Assembly: GCF_013408985.1 (NCBI RefSeq)
Contig: NZ_JACBZT010000001.1
Location: forward strand, 1,550,001-1,614,000
Direction of reading: 5' to 3'
DNA from: Petropleomorpha daqingensis
Lineage (GTDB): Bacteria; Actinomycetota; Actinomycetes; Mycobacteriales; Geodermatophilaceae
DNA length: 64,000 nt
Shown: positions 7,923-15,758 of the stretch, one piece after another
Numbering within the stretch: position 1 is the first letter of the stretch
Layout of the letters: the number at the start of each line of letters is the position of its first letter
Position numbers and translations under genes: made by a program
Notes under the pieces: generated by a model
What the model was told of the DNA's origin: nothing
The model's database searches: none
What the model saw: the letters and a program-made list of their open reading frames with translations, nothing else

Positions 7923-8654
7923 TCAGGCGTGCAGCTCGGAGAGGGCGGGCGCCTCGGTGCCGAGGGGCCGGCCGGGCTCGCCGGTCCGCACCAGGCGCAC
8001 ACCGAGCACGATGCACCACGCGGTCCAGACCACGTACCCGGCGAAGTTGGCCGCGTCGGCGCCCGGGACGCCCAGCGGCACGAGGAGCCCGACGAGCACG
8101 AGCGGCACCGAGCCCAGCCCGAGCACGACCTGCAGCCGCGACAGCCGGAAGCGCTCGCGCAGCGCCAGCACGACCGCGACGGTGAACACCGCGGTCAGCA
8201 GGTAGCCGCCGGACTCGCCCACGACCTGGCCGAGCACGGTGCCCAGCGTCTCGAACCGGTCGCCCGCCGCCGCCCGCGCGGCCACCGAGGCCGACGGGTC
8301 GGTGGCGGTCGCCGCGAGACCGGGCACCAGCAGCGGCCACCGCAGCAACCCGACGACCTGGACCAGCGCGGCCCCGACGCCGGCCGCGAGGACGACCCGC
8401 CGCCACCGGCCCGCGCCCAACCGCGAGAGCCCGAGCGCGACCGGAGCCAGCAGGGCGGCGGCCGCCGCGAGGACGACGAACAGCGCCGGGACCAGCGGGG
8501 CCTGCTCGGCGAACCGCGCCAGCGCCTCCTGGGCGGGCAGCTGCAGCACGTCGGGGTAGCCGAACACCGAGCTCAGCCCGACGAAGGCGGCGTTGGCGAG
8601 GACGGCGGCGCCGATCAACAGCGTGCCGGTGGTCCGAGGGGTGGGGAGGGTCAC
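7923..8654 (-). CDS. DUF4386-type multi-pass membrane protein
   Basis: A 243-residue protein with about six hydrophobic helices (for example TGTLLIGAAVLANAAFVGL at the start and YLLTAVFTVAVVLAL in the middle). Pattern and divergent pairing with a TetR gene match DUF4386 proteins, whose function is unknown. The GTG start at 8654 leaves a short leader preceded by two TetR-type operators, so expression is very likely controlled by the adjacent regulator. An export or drug-resistance role is possible but not shown. Confidence 0.75.
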   Translation of the reverse strand: MTLPTPRTTGTLLIGAAVLANAAFVGLSSVFGYPDVLQLPAQEALARFAEQAPLVPALFVVLAAAAALLAPVALGLSRLGAGRWRRVVLAAGVGAALVQVVGLLRWPLLVPGLAATATDPSASVAARAAAGDRFETLGTVLGQVVGESGGYLLTAVFTVAVVLALRERFRLSRLQVVLGLGSVPLVLVGLLVPLGVPGADAANFAGYVVWTAWCIVLGVRLVRTGEPGRPLGTEAPALSELHA

Positions 8655-8668
8655 GGCCGACTCATCTC

Positions 8669-8713
8669 TGTACGGTGTACAAGATTGGATGGCGGTAGTT
8701 TGTACGCCGTACA
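8669..8713. promoter_or_regulatory. Two TetR-type operators in the divergent promoter
   Basis: TGTACGGTGTACA (8669-8681) and TGTACGCCGTACA (8701-8713) are near-identical 13-bp palindromes of form TGTAC-N3-GTACA with centres 32 bp apart, about three helical turns. They lie between the DUF4386 gene and its divergent TetR gene, so one dimer can occupy each side and repress both promoters. Confidence 0.85.
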
Positions 8714-8735
8714 GAGATGTCGTCAAGGGAGTTCC

Positions 8736-9407
8736 GTGACCGAATCCGTTCCGCCGCGTTCGCGCCCGGGTCCGCGTCGCGGCCTCACCGAGCGGGCCAT
8801 CCTCGACGCGGCCCTCCGGCTCGTGGACGCCGGCGGCGCGGAGGCGCTCTCGGTGCGCAGCGTGGCCGCCGAGATGGGTGTCGCGCCCAACGCGCTCTAC
8901 ACGTACTTCCGCACCAAGGCCGACCTGGTCGCCGCGCTGGGCGACGACCTCCTCGGCCGCCTCGATCTGGACGCGGCGCTCGGCGACGCCGATTGGCGCT
9001 CGGCCGTCGTCCGGCTGGCCGCGGACCTGCGCGCCACGCTGCTCGCGCACCCCGGCGTCGTCCCGCTGCTCCTGCACGCCGGGTTCGCCGGCCCGCGGGC
9101 ACTGGTCGCCGGGGAGGTCCTCCTGGAGCTGCTGTCCCGCGGCGGACTCCCCGCCGACGACACCGCCCGGGCGTCCTACCTGCTGCAGACCTACGTGCTC
9201 GGAACGGTGGCCCTGGACGCGGCCGAGCTACCGCCCGGGGCCGCCCGGCCCGACGATGCCGCGCGGACCGCCGAGCGCCGCCGGGCGCTGGGCGGCGCCG
9301 ATCCCGCGCTGCTGCCGCGGACCGCGGCGGCCGCCGACGTGGTGGCCGCCTACAACGGCGATGCGCAGTTCCGCTGGGGCCTGGACCGGCTGCTGGACGG
9401 GCTGTGA
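8736..9407 (+). CDS. TetR-family transcriptional regulator
   Basis: A 223-residue regulator. GLTERAILDAALRLVDAGG and LSVRSVAAEMGVAPNALYTYF (residues about 15-60) form the TetR helix-turn-helix; the remainder is an all-helical ligand pocket of the TetR_C type used by drug-efflux regulators. The GTG start at 8736 is preceded by AAGGGAG and avoids the long unconserved upstream frame. Two palindromic operators lie just upstream, indicating autoregulation and control of the divergent DUF4386 gene. The ligand is unknown. Confidence 0.9.
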   Translation: MTESVPPRSRPGPRRGLTERAILDAALRLVDAGGAEALSVRSVAAEMGVAPNALYTYFRTKADLVAALGDDLLGRLDLDAALGDADWRSAVVRLAADLRATLLAHPGVVPLLLHAGFAGPRALVAGEVLLELLSRGGLPADDTARASYLLQTYVLGTVALDAAELPPGAARPDDAARTAERRRALGGADPALLPRTAAAADVVAAYNGDAQFRWGLDRLLDGL

Positions 9408-9411
9408 CCGG

Positions 9412-11103
9412 TCAGCCGCGCAGCTCGGGGAAGTCGGTGTCGGTGTACTCGCCGTCGCTGCCCTGCGGGGCCAGCTGCTCCTCGCGCTCGCGCAGCTCGA
9501 CCCGGCGGATCTTGCCGCTGATCGTCTTGGGCAGCTCCCAGAACTCGATCTTGCGGACCCGCAGGAACGGGGCCAGGTTCTCGCGCGCGTGCTTGAGGAT
9601 CGAGAACGCCGTCTCCCGCGTGGGCTCGTACCCGGGCGCCAGCGCGATGTAGGCCTTGGGGATCGCCGCGCGCACCGGGTCGGGGACCGGGACGACGGCC
9701 GCCTCGGTGACCGCCGGGTGCTCGATGAGCACGCTCTCCAGCTCGAACGGGCTGATCTTGTAGTCGCTGGCCTTGAAGACGTCGTCGGTGCGCCCGATGT
9801 AGGTGATGTAGCCCTCGGCGTCGCGGTTCGCGACGTCGCCCGTGTGGTACCAGCCGCCGGCCATCGCCTCGTCGTTGCGCTCGGGGTCGCCCTGGTAGCC
9901 GGTCATGAGGGTGAGCGGGGACGCCGACAGGTCGAGGCAGATCTCCCCCTCGTCGGCGAGCTGCCCGGTCACGGGGTCGACCAGGACGACGGGGACGCCG
10001 GGCAGCGGCCGGCCCATCGAGCCGGGCTTGACGACGCTGCCGGCGGTGTTGCCCACCGACGCCGTCGTCTCGGTCTGGCCGTAGCCGTCGCGCAGGGTGA
10101 GCCCCCACTGGGCCCTGACCTGCTCGATCACCTCGGGGTTGAGCGGCTCGCCGGCGGCGACGGCCTCGCGGATCGTGCCCGGGCCGCCCGAGAGGTCGGC
10201 CTTGATGAGCATCCGCCAGACCGTGGGCGGCGCGCAGAAGGTGGTGACGCCGTCCTCGCGGATCCGGCCGAGCAGGGCTGCGGGATCGAAGCGCGTGTAG
10301 TTGTAGAGGTAGATCGTCGCCTCGGCGATCCACGGCGCGAAGAAGCAGCTCCACGCGTGCTTGGCCCAGCCGGGCGAGCTGATGTTCAGGTGCACGTCGC
10401 CGGGCCGGACGCCCAGCCAGTACATCGTCGACAGGTGCCCGACCGGGTAGCTGACCTGGGTGTGCTCGACCAGCTTGGGCCGGCTCGTCGTCCCGCTGGT
10501 GAAGTAGAGCAGCAGCGGGTCGCCGGGCAGCGTGCCCGGATGCGCGGTCGGGGCGTCGTCGGCGGTCTCCGAGTCGGAGTACGCCAGCCACCCCGACGGT
10601 GCCTCCCCCACGGCGATCCGGGTGTAGTCGCCGGGGACGCCGTCGAACTTGCCCGCGTCCCCGGCGTTGACGATCACGTGCTTCGCGCCGCCGCGCTCGA
10701 TGCGGTCGGTCAGGTCGGCCGGCCCGAGCGCCGTCGTCGTCGGCATGATCACCGCGCCCAGCTTGATCACGGCGAGCATCAGCTCCCACAGCTCGACCTG
10801 GTTGCCGAGCATGAGGACGACGTGGTCGCCCGTGCCGACGCCGTGCGACCGCAGCCAGGCCGCCACCTGGTCGGAGCGGCGGACCATCGTGTCGAAGCTG
10901 TAGCGGGCCGAGCGGCCGTCCTCCTCGACGATGTGGAGGGCGGTGCCGCCGTTGCCGCGGGCGTAGGCGTCGAACCAGTCGATCGCCCAGTTGAACGGCC
11001 CGTCGAACTCCGGCCAGCGGAACTCGGCGACGGCCTTGGCGTGGTCGCCGTGCAGGGCCAGCAGCTGGTCGCGGGCGGCGCGGTAGACGTCGGTCGCAGA
11101 CAT
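9412..11103 (-). CDS. Acyl-CoA synthetase, AMP-forming (ACSM/acetyl-CoA synthetase-like)
   Basis: A 563-residue ANL-superfamily enzyme. The P-loop is LLYFTSGTTSRPKLVEHTQ, the A5/A7 region includes DGYGQTET and GWYHTGDVA, and the C-terminal PKTISGKIRRVELR holds the catalytic lysine used for adenylation. WAKHAWSCFFAPWI and the overall layout are closer to medium-chain acyl-CoA synthetases than to Acs. It activates a carboxylate, probably a medium-chain or branched fatty acid, with ATP and CoA in the cytoplasm. ATG start at 11103; it converges on the TetR gene with a gap of four bases. Confidence 0.88.
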   Translation of the reverse strand: MSATDVYRAARDQLLALHGDHAKAVAEFRWPEFDGPFNWAIDWFDAYARGNGGTALHIVEEDGRSARYSFDTMVRRSDQVAAWLRSHGVGTGDHVVLMLGNQVELWELMLAVIKLGAVIMPTTTALGPADLTDRIERGGAKHVIVNAGDAGKFDGVPGDYTRIAVGEAPSGWLAYSDSETADDAPTAHPGTLPGDPLLLYFTSGTTSRPKLVEHTQVSYPVGHLSTMYWLGVRPGDVHLNISSPGWAKHAWSCFFAPWIAEATIYLYNYTRFDPAALLGRIREDGVTTFCAPPTVWRMLIKADLSGGPGTIREAVAAGEPLNPEVIEQVRAQWGLTLRDGYGQTETTASVGNTAGSVVKPGSMGRPLPGVPVVLVDPVTGQLADEGEICLDLSASPLTLMTGYQGDPERNDEAMAGGWYHTGDVANRDAEGYITYIGRTDDVFKASDYKISPFELESVLIEHPAVTEAAVVPVPDPVRAAIPKAYIALAPGYEPTRETAFSILKHARENLAPFLRVRKIEFWELPKTISGKIRRVELREREEQLAPQGSDGEYTDTDFPELRG

Positions 11104-11163
11104 GCTGTCGTCCCTACTACCCGGCGGCTCCGAAGGCCAGCTCCGGGCAGCGTCGGTGCAACG

Positions 11164-11727
11164 TCAGCGGCGGGTCGGCTGGAGTCGGTGGACCTCGCCG
11201 GCCCGGGTCGCGTCGAGCGGGACGGCGGAGCGCAGGACGGCGGGGCCGAGCCGCAGGACGCCGTCCGTCAGCGCCGCGCACCGGATGCCGGCCCGGCCAC
11301 GCAACCCGCGGTGGAACCCCGGGCCGAGCGCGACGTCCAGCCAGGCGCACGGGTTGGCCGGCCGGCCGCCGCGGAGCTGCACCTCCCCCTGGCCGCAGTC
11401 CAGCGAGAACTCCTCGCCGCGCAGCGCCTCCACCTCCGCCCCGCGCAGGACGACGTTGCGGCGGGCGAGCAGCGGGTCCGGGACCGGCAGCCCCAGCTCG
11501 GCGGCGAGCGACTCGATCCCCTCGACGCCCAGCACCGTGACCTGGGCGTCGCGGTGCGCGGGCCGGCCGGAGTAGCGGTCCCCGACGATGCCGACCCCGC
11601 CGCGCACGGTCAGCTCGGTGCGGCGGTCGTCGTCCTGGGGCGGGACGAGGTTCCCCGGGCGGCCGTCGTAGCGGTGCTCCGGCGAGGCGAGCAGCCCGAC
11701 GATCTCGACGTCGTACCGGTACCGCAT
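11164..11727 (-). CDS. MOSC-domain protein
   Basis: A 187-residue protein from ATG 11727, preceded by GAAGAGGG. The sequence RGGVGIVGDRYSGRPAHRDAQV, the RRNVVLRG element and ANPCAWLD, with the single conserved cysteine, fit the MOSC domain of molybdenum cofactor sulfurases and YiiM/YuaD relatives. Stand-alone MOSC proteins use that cysteine to carry sulfur or bind the cofactor. This agrees with the strong molybdenum content of the next 20 kb, though the gene is separated from it. The exact reaction is not inferable. Confidence 0.7.
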   Translation of the reverse strand: MRYRYDVEIVGLLASPEHRYDGRPGNLVPPQDDDRRTELTVRGGVGIVGDRYSGRPAHRDAQVTVLGVEGIESLAAELGLPVPDPLLARRNVVLRGAEVEALRGEEFSLDCGQGEVQLRGGRPANPCAWLDVALGPGFHRGLRGRAGIRCAALTDGVLRLGPAVLRSAVPLDATRAGEVHRLQPTRR

Positions 11728-11824
11728 CCAGCCCTCTTCCCTGTGTCGGATCCGTCGCACGACGTCCCGGAATCGGAACGCGACAACCGGTCCACGGTCA
11801 CACGAGATCTCTAGCGTGGGAGCG

Positions 11825-12490
11825 GTGAGGCTCTCCAGGCTGTTCCTGCCGGCTCTGGCGCTGGTCGCCGTCGCCGGTTGCTCCTTCCAGGGCTCGGTCA
11901 CCGACGCCGGCAGCGGCTCGAGCTCGTCCTCCAGCAGGACGACGACGAGCAGCAGCGCTGCGACGTCGTCCTCGGCCGCGCCGGTGACCAGCGGCTCGTC
12001 GGCCGGCGGCTCCTCGTCCGGCGGCTCGTCCAGCGGGTCGCCTGCCGGGTCGACGACCTCCGGCAGCGGGACCACCGGCCGCTGCCACACCGCCGACCTG
12101 GCCGGCAGCCTGCAGCCGGGCAGCCCCGGCGCCGGGCAGCGCTACGCCACGGTGGTGCTGCGCAACACCAGCGGCCGCTCCTGCACGATCAAGGGGTACG
12201 GCGGGATCGGTCTGGTGAACGCCTCCGGCGCGGCGCTGCCCACCCACCAGAACCGCGTCTCCCCCTCGCCCACCACGGTGACGCTGAGGCCCGGCGGCTC
12301 GGCGAGCTCGCAGCTGCACTGGGCCGCCGTCCCGGGCACCGGCGACTCGACCAGCGGGGACTGCCAGCCCACGCCCGGCGCGCTGCAGGTCATCCCGCCC
12401 GACGAGACCGCGCCGCTCTCCATCCCGTGGACGCAGGGCCCGGTCTGCGAGGCCGGCACCATCGACCAGCAGCCCTACGCCGCCGGGTAG
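11825..12490 (+). CDS. DUF4232 lipoprotein
   Basis: A 221-residue lipoprotein. The first 19 residues (VRLSRLFLPALALVAVAGC) are a signal peptide with lipobox Cys19. A Ser/Thr/Gly-rich linker of about 65 residues leads into a DUF4232 domain: CHTADLAGSLQPGSPGAGQR, TIKGYGGIGLVN and the paired cysteines typical of the family. GTG 11825 is preferred over GTG 11816 because GGAG is correctly spaced. Function unknown; the family is found on actinobacterial surfaces. It is followed directly by a paralogue. Confidence 0.8.
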   Translation: MRLSRLFLPALALVAVAGCSFQGSVTDAGSGSSSSSSRTTTSSSAATSSSAAPVTSGSSAGGSSSGGSSSGSPAGSTTSGSGTTGRCHTADLAGSLQPGSPGAGQRYATVVLRNTSGRSCTIKGYGGIGLVNASGAALPTHQNRVSPSPTTVTLRPGGSASSQLHWAAVPGTGDSTSGDCQPTPGALQVIPPDETAPLSIPWTQGPVCEAGTIDQQPYAAG

Positions 12491-12491
12491 C

Positions 12492-12509
12492 TGTGCCGAA
12501 ACCGGCACA
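12492..12509. terminator. Short hairpin after DUF4232 lipoprotein gene
   Basis: TGTGCCGAAACCGGCACA: seven-base arms around AAAC, two bases after the stop codon. A plausible weak terminator separating the two paralogues. Confidence 0.45.
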
Positions 12510-12597
12510 CGCGGTGTCGAACCCTGGACATCAACGGCATCACGGCGCCACACCGCCTTCCTAGCGTCGAGCTCACCACGACTCGAGGGAGGCAACG

Positions 12598-13131
12598 ATG
12601 AACCTGCGAACCAGACTGCGGGCGATCGGGCTGGTCGGCGCCGCGGTGCTGGGCCTCGGCCTGATCACCGCGGCAGCCGCACCGGCCGGGGCCAGCAGCA
12701 CCACGCCGGAGTGCAGCACCGCCGAGCTGAGCGCGAAGCTGCTGCCCGGTTCCCCGGGCGCCGGCCAGCGGTACGCCACCGTCGTCCTCACCAACGCCGG
12801 CGGACGCACCTGCTCGGTGACCGGCTACGGCGGGCTGGCCCTGCTCGGCGCGCCCGGCCAGGGCGTGCCCACCGACCTGCGCCGGGTCTCCTCCCCGGCC
12901 CCGCACACCGTGACCCTCGCCCCCGGCGCCTCCGCCCGCTCGCTGCTGCACTGGGCGGCGATCCCGGCCGCCGACGAGAACGGCGCGGCCTGCGAGCCGA
13001 CGGCGACCGGCGTCGTCGTCACGCCTCCGGACCAGACGTCGGCGCTGCTGCGGTCGTGGTCGTTCGGCCCGGTCTGCCAGCACGGGCTGATCCAGCAGAA
13101 CGCCTACGTCGCGGGCTCCGCGGCGTTCTGA
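12598..13131 (+). CDS. Secreted DUF4232 protein, paralogue of the preceding lipoprotein
   Basis: A 177-residue protein with a Sec signal peptide ending near APAGASS and no lipobox cysteine, so it is predicted to be secreted. The DUF4232 domain repeats the preceding gene's motifs: LPGSPGAGQRYATVVLTN, CSVTGYGGLALLG, SLLHWAA and FGPVC. The ATG start has GAGGGAGG 6-13 bases upstream. Tandem duplication with loss of the lipobox and linker in one copy is the simplest explanation. No enzymatic residues are evident. Confidence 0.85.
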   Translation: MNLRTRLRAIGLVGAAVLGLGLITAAAAPAGASSTTPECSTAELSAKLLPGSPGAGQRYATVVLTNAGGRTCSVTGYGGLALLGAPGQGVPTDLRRVSSPAPHTVTLAPGASARSLLHWAAIPAADENGAACEPTATGVVVTPPDQTSALLRSWSFGPVCQHGLIQQNAYVAGSAAF

Positions 13132-13133
13132 GC

Positions 13134-14063
13134 TCAGCCCTCGCCGGCCCCGGCGGGGAGCCGGACGCGGACCACCGTGCCGCGGCCCACCCGGCTCTCC
13201 GCCGTCGCCGTGCCCCCGTGGCGCTCCACCACGGTGCGGACCAGCGCCAGCCCCAGCCCGCTGCCCGGGACCGTGCGCGCGCGGGGGCTGCGGTACAGCT
13301 CCTCCCAGATGTGGGCCTCGTCGGCGGGCTCGATCCCGGAGCCGGTGTCGGCGACCTCGACGACGACGTCGCCGCCGGCCTCCCGGGCCCGCACCTCGAC
13401 CCGGCCGCCGGCCGGCGTGAACTTGACCGCGTTGTCCAGCAGGTTGCCGACCACGAGCGACAGCAGCTCGGCGTCGCCGGACACCTTGGGCAGCGGCCAG
13501 GGCGCGCGCGGCAGGTCGAGGCTGATCTCCAGCCCGTCGGCGCCGGGCTGCTCGCGGGCGACGTCCACCGCCTCCTCGAGCAGCGCGGTGACGTCGACCG
13601 GACGGCGGTCCAGCGACCCGCTCTCGACGTCGGCGATCTTGCGCAGGTCGGCCGTGAGGCGGGACAGGCGCAGGACCTGCTCCTCGATGCTGCGGACCGC
13701 AGCGGCCCGGTCGGCGTCCGGCCCGGCGGCCGCGACGTTCGCCACCGCGGCGCGCATGGCGGTCAGCGGGTTCTTCAGCTCGTGGTCGAGGCGGGAGAGC
13801 AGCAGCCTTCTATCCCGGGCATAGGCGTCGGCCTGCTCCCGCAGCTCCCGCCGGGCGTGTGCGTCGCGGCGGCCGGCGATCGCGAGCCCGGCACAGGCCA
13901 GCAGGCTGAGGACGGCGCCGATGGCGAGCAGCCAGTCGCCGCGGTACGCGCTGGCGCTGACCAGCAGCCGGTCGTTCGCGTACGCGCCGGCACGGGCCGC
14001 CACCCAGAGCCCCATGCCGACGGCGAGGGGGAGCAGGGCGAGGAGCCACCGGGTGAGGCGCAC
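13134..14063 (-). CDS. Two-component sensor histidine kinase
   Basis: A 309-residue membrane kinase with two N-terminal transmembrane helices (residues about 5-25 and 43-62) and a very short external loop. The H box is SRLDHELKNPLTAMRAAV, the N box NLLDNAVKFTPAGG, with D box VADTGSGI and the G box GSGLGLALVRTVVERHGG. The response regulator lies upstream with a gap of three bases. With such a small sensor loop it may sense within the membrane or through a partner. Its own C-terminus abuts the DUF4232 gene; whether those two envelope proteins report stress to it is unproven. Confidence 0.9.
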   Translation of the reverse strand: MRLTRWLLALLPLAVGMGLWVAARAGAYANDRLLVSASAYRGDWLLAIGAVLSLLACAGLAIAGRRDAHARRELREQADAYARDRRLLLSRLDHELKNPLTAMRAAVANVAAAGPDADRAAAVRSIEEQVLRLSRLTADLRKIADVESGSLDRRPVDVTALLEEAVDVAREQPGADGLEISLDLPRAPWPLPKVSGDAELLSLVVGNLLDNAVKFTPAGGRVEVRAREAGGDVVVEVADTGSGIEPADEAHIWEELYRSPRARTVPGSGLGLALVRTVVERHGGTATAESRVGRGTVVRVRLPAGAGEG

Positions 14064-14066
14064 GGC

Positions 14067-14771
14067 TCAGACGCTCTCGACCCGGGCGGAGAAGCGGTAG
14101 CCGAGGCCCGGCACCGTGGTGATCAGCTCCGGTGAGCCGGAATCGTGCTCCAGCGCCCGCCGCAGCTCGGCGATGCGGGTGTCCACCGAGCGGGTGCTGC
14201 TCTGGTACGACCACCCCCAGACCGCCTCGAGCAGCCGCTCGCGCGTGAGCACCTCGTCGGGATGGCTCATCAGGTAGCCGAGCAGCACCGTGGCCCGCGG
14301 GGTCAGCGCCACCTCGCGGTCGGCCTTGAACACCCGCTGGGACGCCCGGTCCAGGACGACGTCGCCGCTGCGCAGCCGCTGGGCACCGCGCAGCGAAGGG
14401 TCGTTGCGCCCGCCGCGGCGCAGCACCGCGCGGATGCGGGCGACCAGCTCGTACGGGTCGAACGGCTTGTTGAGGTAGTCGTCCGCGCCCTCCTCCAGGG
14501 CCATCGTCCGCTCGCCGGACTCGCCGACCTGGGTGAGCAGGATGATCGGCACCTGCCGCCGCTCGTGCCGGACCCGGCGCAGCACCTCGCGGCCGTCCAT
14601 GCCGGGCAGCAGGACGTCGAGCACCACGAGATCGGGGCTGACCGCCGGCAGCCGGGCGAGCGCCTCCTCGCCGGTGGCGGCGACGACGACCGAGAACCCG
14701 GCGCGCTTGAGGAACGGTGCGAGGTTGTCGGTGATCGCCGCCTCGTCGTCCACCAGGAGGATCGTCGTCAC
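14067..14771 (-). CDS. OmpR/PhoB-family response regulator
   Basis: A 234-residue regulator from GTG 14771. The receiver domain has the acidic pair in LLVDDEA, the phospho-acceptor Asp in LVVLDVLLPGMDG (near residue 52) and the Lys in LNKPFDPYEL. The C-terminal winged helix has ATVLLGYLMSHPDEVLTRERLLEAVWG and VDTRIAELRRALE, typical of PhoB-type DNA binding. It forms an operon with the kinase downstream. No palindromic or direct-repeat target was recognised upstream. Confidence 0.92.
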   Translation of the reverse strand: MTTILLVDDEAAITDNLAPFLKRAGFSVVVAATGEEALARLPAVSPDLVVLDVLLPGMDGREVLRRVRHERRQVPIILLTQVGESGERTMALEEGADDYLNKPFDPYELVARIRAVLRRGGRNDPSLRGAQRLRSGDVVLDRASQRVFKADREVALTPRATVLLGYLMSHPDEVLTRERLLEAVWGWSYQSSTRSVDTRIAELRRALEHDSGSPELITTVPGLGYRFSARVESV

Positions 14772-14795
14772 GGGCAGATTCTGGCGACGCCCTGC

Positions 14796-15458
14796 TCAGC
14801 GGTCTACGAGCCCGTACTCCTGGGCCTCCTCGGTCGACAGCAGCCGCCCGGTGCGCATGTCGGCCGCGATCTGCTCGACGTCCCGCCCGGTCGCCGCGGC
14901 CAGCCTCTCCTGCAGCCGGCGCAGCTGCCGGGCGTGCTCGGCGGCGAGCGCCTCGACGTCCCGGCCGAGCCCGCGGCGCGGGCTGCGCGGCTCGGTCAGG
15001 TGCACGACGGCGTGCGCGCCGGCCGTCCGCCGGTCGGCGACGGCCAGGACGGCGACCGCCGCCCCGGTCAGCGTGCCGAGGACGGTGGCGTGGACGGGCG
15101 CCCCCATGAGGTCGAGGGCGTCGACGAGGGTGAGTGCCCCGTCGAGGTCGGCGCTCACGCCGGACAGGCGCAGCTGGACGGGCTCGTCGCCGGACGAGTC
15201 GAGCAGCGCCAGCTCGGCGACCGCGCGGTTGACGTCGTCCGCGTCGAGCGCGCCGGACAGCGCGACCACCCGCTGCTCGAGCAGCCGCTCGGCCAGCCAG
15301 TTGTCGGCGCCCACGACGACGGACACCGACGGCCCCGATGGCACTCCGGGCCGCGGTTCGACCCGCCACGGCGAGGGCGGCGGGTACTGCGGCGGCTGGG
15401 GCGGGAACGGGGGCGGCGGCGGTCCCGGGGGAACGGGCGGCCAGGTGGCTCGGGTCAT
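14796..15458 (-). CDS. ClpP-like protein with degenerate active site
   Basis: A 220-residue protein. A Pro-rich N-terminus of about 45 residues precedes a ClpP/crotonase-like fold: LLEQRVVALSGALDADDVNRA, a LDGALTLVDALDLMGAPV helix, and the C-terminal STEEAQEYGLVDR typical of ClpP. In the active-site segment GTLTGAAVAVLA the position of the catalytic serine (GMAASMG in ClpP) is glycine; a histidine remains in VVHLTEP, and the aspartate region reads RTGRLLS. It is therefore likely not a peptidase. Its ATG overlaps the TGA of the upstream XRE regulator gene (ATGA), so the two are translationally coupled. Confidence 0.72.
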   Translation of the reverse strand: MTRATWPPVPPGPPPPPFPPQPPQYPPPSPWRVEPRPGVPSGPSVSVVVGADNWLAERLLEQRVVALSGALDADDVNRAVAELALLDSSGDEPVQLRLSGVSADLDGALTLVDALDLMGAPVHATVLGTLTGAAVAVLAVADRRTAGAHAVVHLTEPRSPRRGLGRDVEALAAEHARQLRRLQERLAAATGRDVEQIAADMRTGRLLSTEEAQEYGLVDR

Positions 15459-15742
15459 GGCGACTCCTCGCTGGTGCGGACCTGCCAGTCGACGGTGCGG
15501 CCGAGAGCGGCCGCGTAGCGCTCCACCGTGGACAGCCGGGCGTCCAGCTCGCCGCTCTCGAGGCGGGCGACGGCCGACTGCGACGTCCCCATGCGCGCGG
15601 CGATCTCGGTCTGGCTGAGCTCGCTCTCGCGGCGGAGCCGGGCCAGCTCCTCGATCAGCTCGCGGCGGCGCTCCCCTGGGCCATCCAGACCCGGGAAGCG
15701 ACTGCGACGCGACGGAGCCATACCGGAAACGGTATACCTCAT
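15455..15742 (-). CDS. XRE-family helix-turn-helix regulator
   Basis: A 95-residue protein (88 if ATG 15721 is used). LSQTEIAARMGTSQSAVARLE, residues about 43-63, is a clear Cro/C1-type helix-turn-helix, followed by RLSTVERYAAALGRTVDW, as in HigA-like and stand-alone XRE proteins. It is co-transcribed with the ClpP-like gene. The start region overlaps a symmetric set of palindromes, so autorepression is likely. A toxin/antitoxin arrangement was considered, but the downstream partner resembles no toxin. Confidence 0.85.
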   Translation of the reverse strand: MRYTVSGMAPSRRSRFPGLDGPGERRRELIEELARLRRESELSQTEIAARMGTSQSAVARLESGELDARLSTVERYAAALGRTVDWQVRTSEESP

Positions 15743-15751
15743 CCGGTATGG
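15718..15751. promoter_or_regulatory. Nested palindromic operator at the XRE gene start
   Basis: CCATACCGG (15718-15726) and CCGGTATGG (15743-15751) are exact inverted copies flanking the central palindrome GGTATACC (15731-15738) with equal four-base spacers. The shared core GGTA/TACC suggests three half-site groups for a dimeric XRE protein. It overlaps the start codons of the regulator gene, fitting autorepression. Confidence 0.7.
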
Positions 15752-15758
15752 CCGCCAC

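Noticed and set aside
15455-15742. XRE gene plus downstream gene as a toxin-antitoxin pair
   Set aside because: The downstream protein has a ClpP-like fold and resembles no RelE, HipA, Fic, PIN or Zeta toxin.
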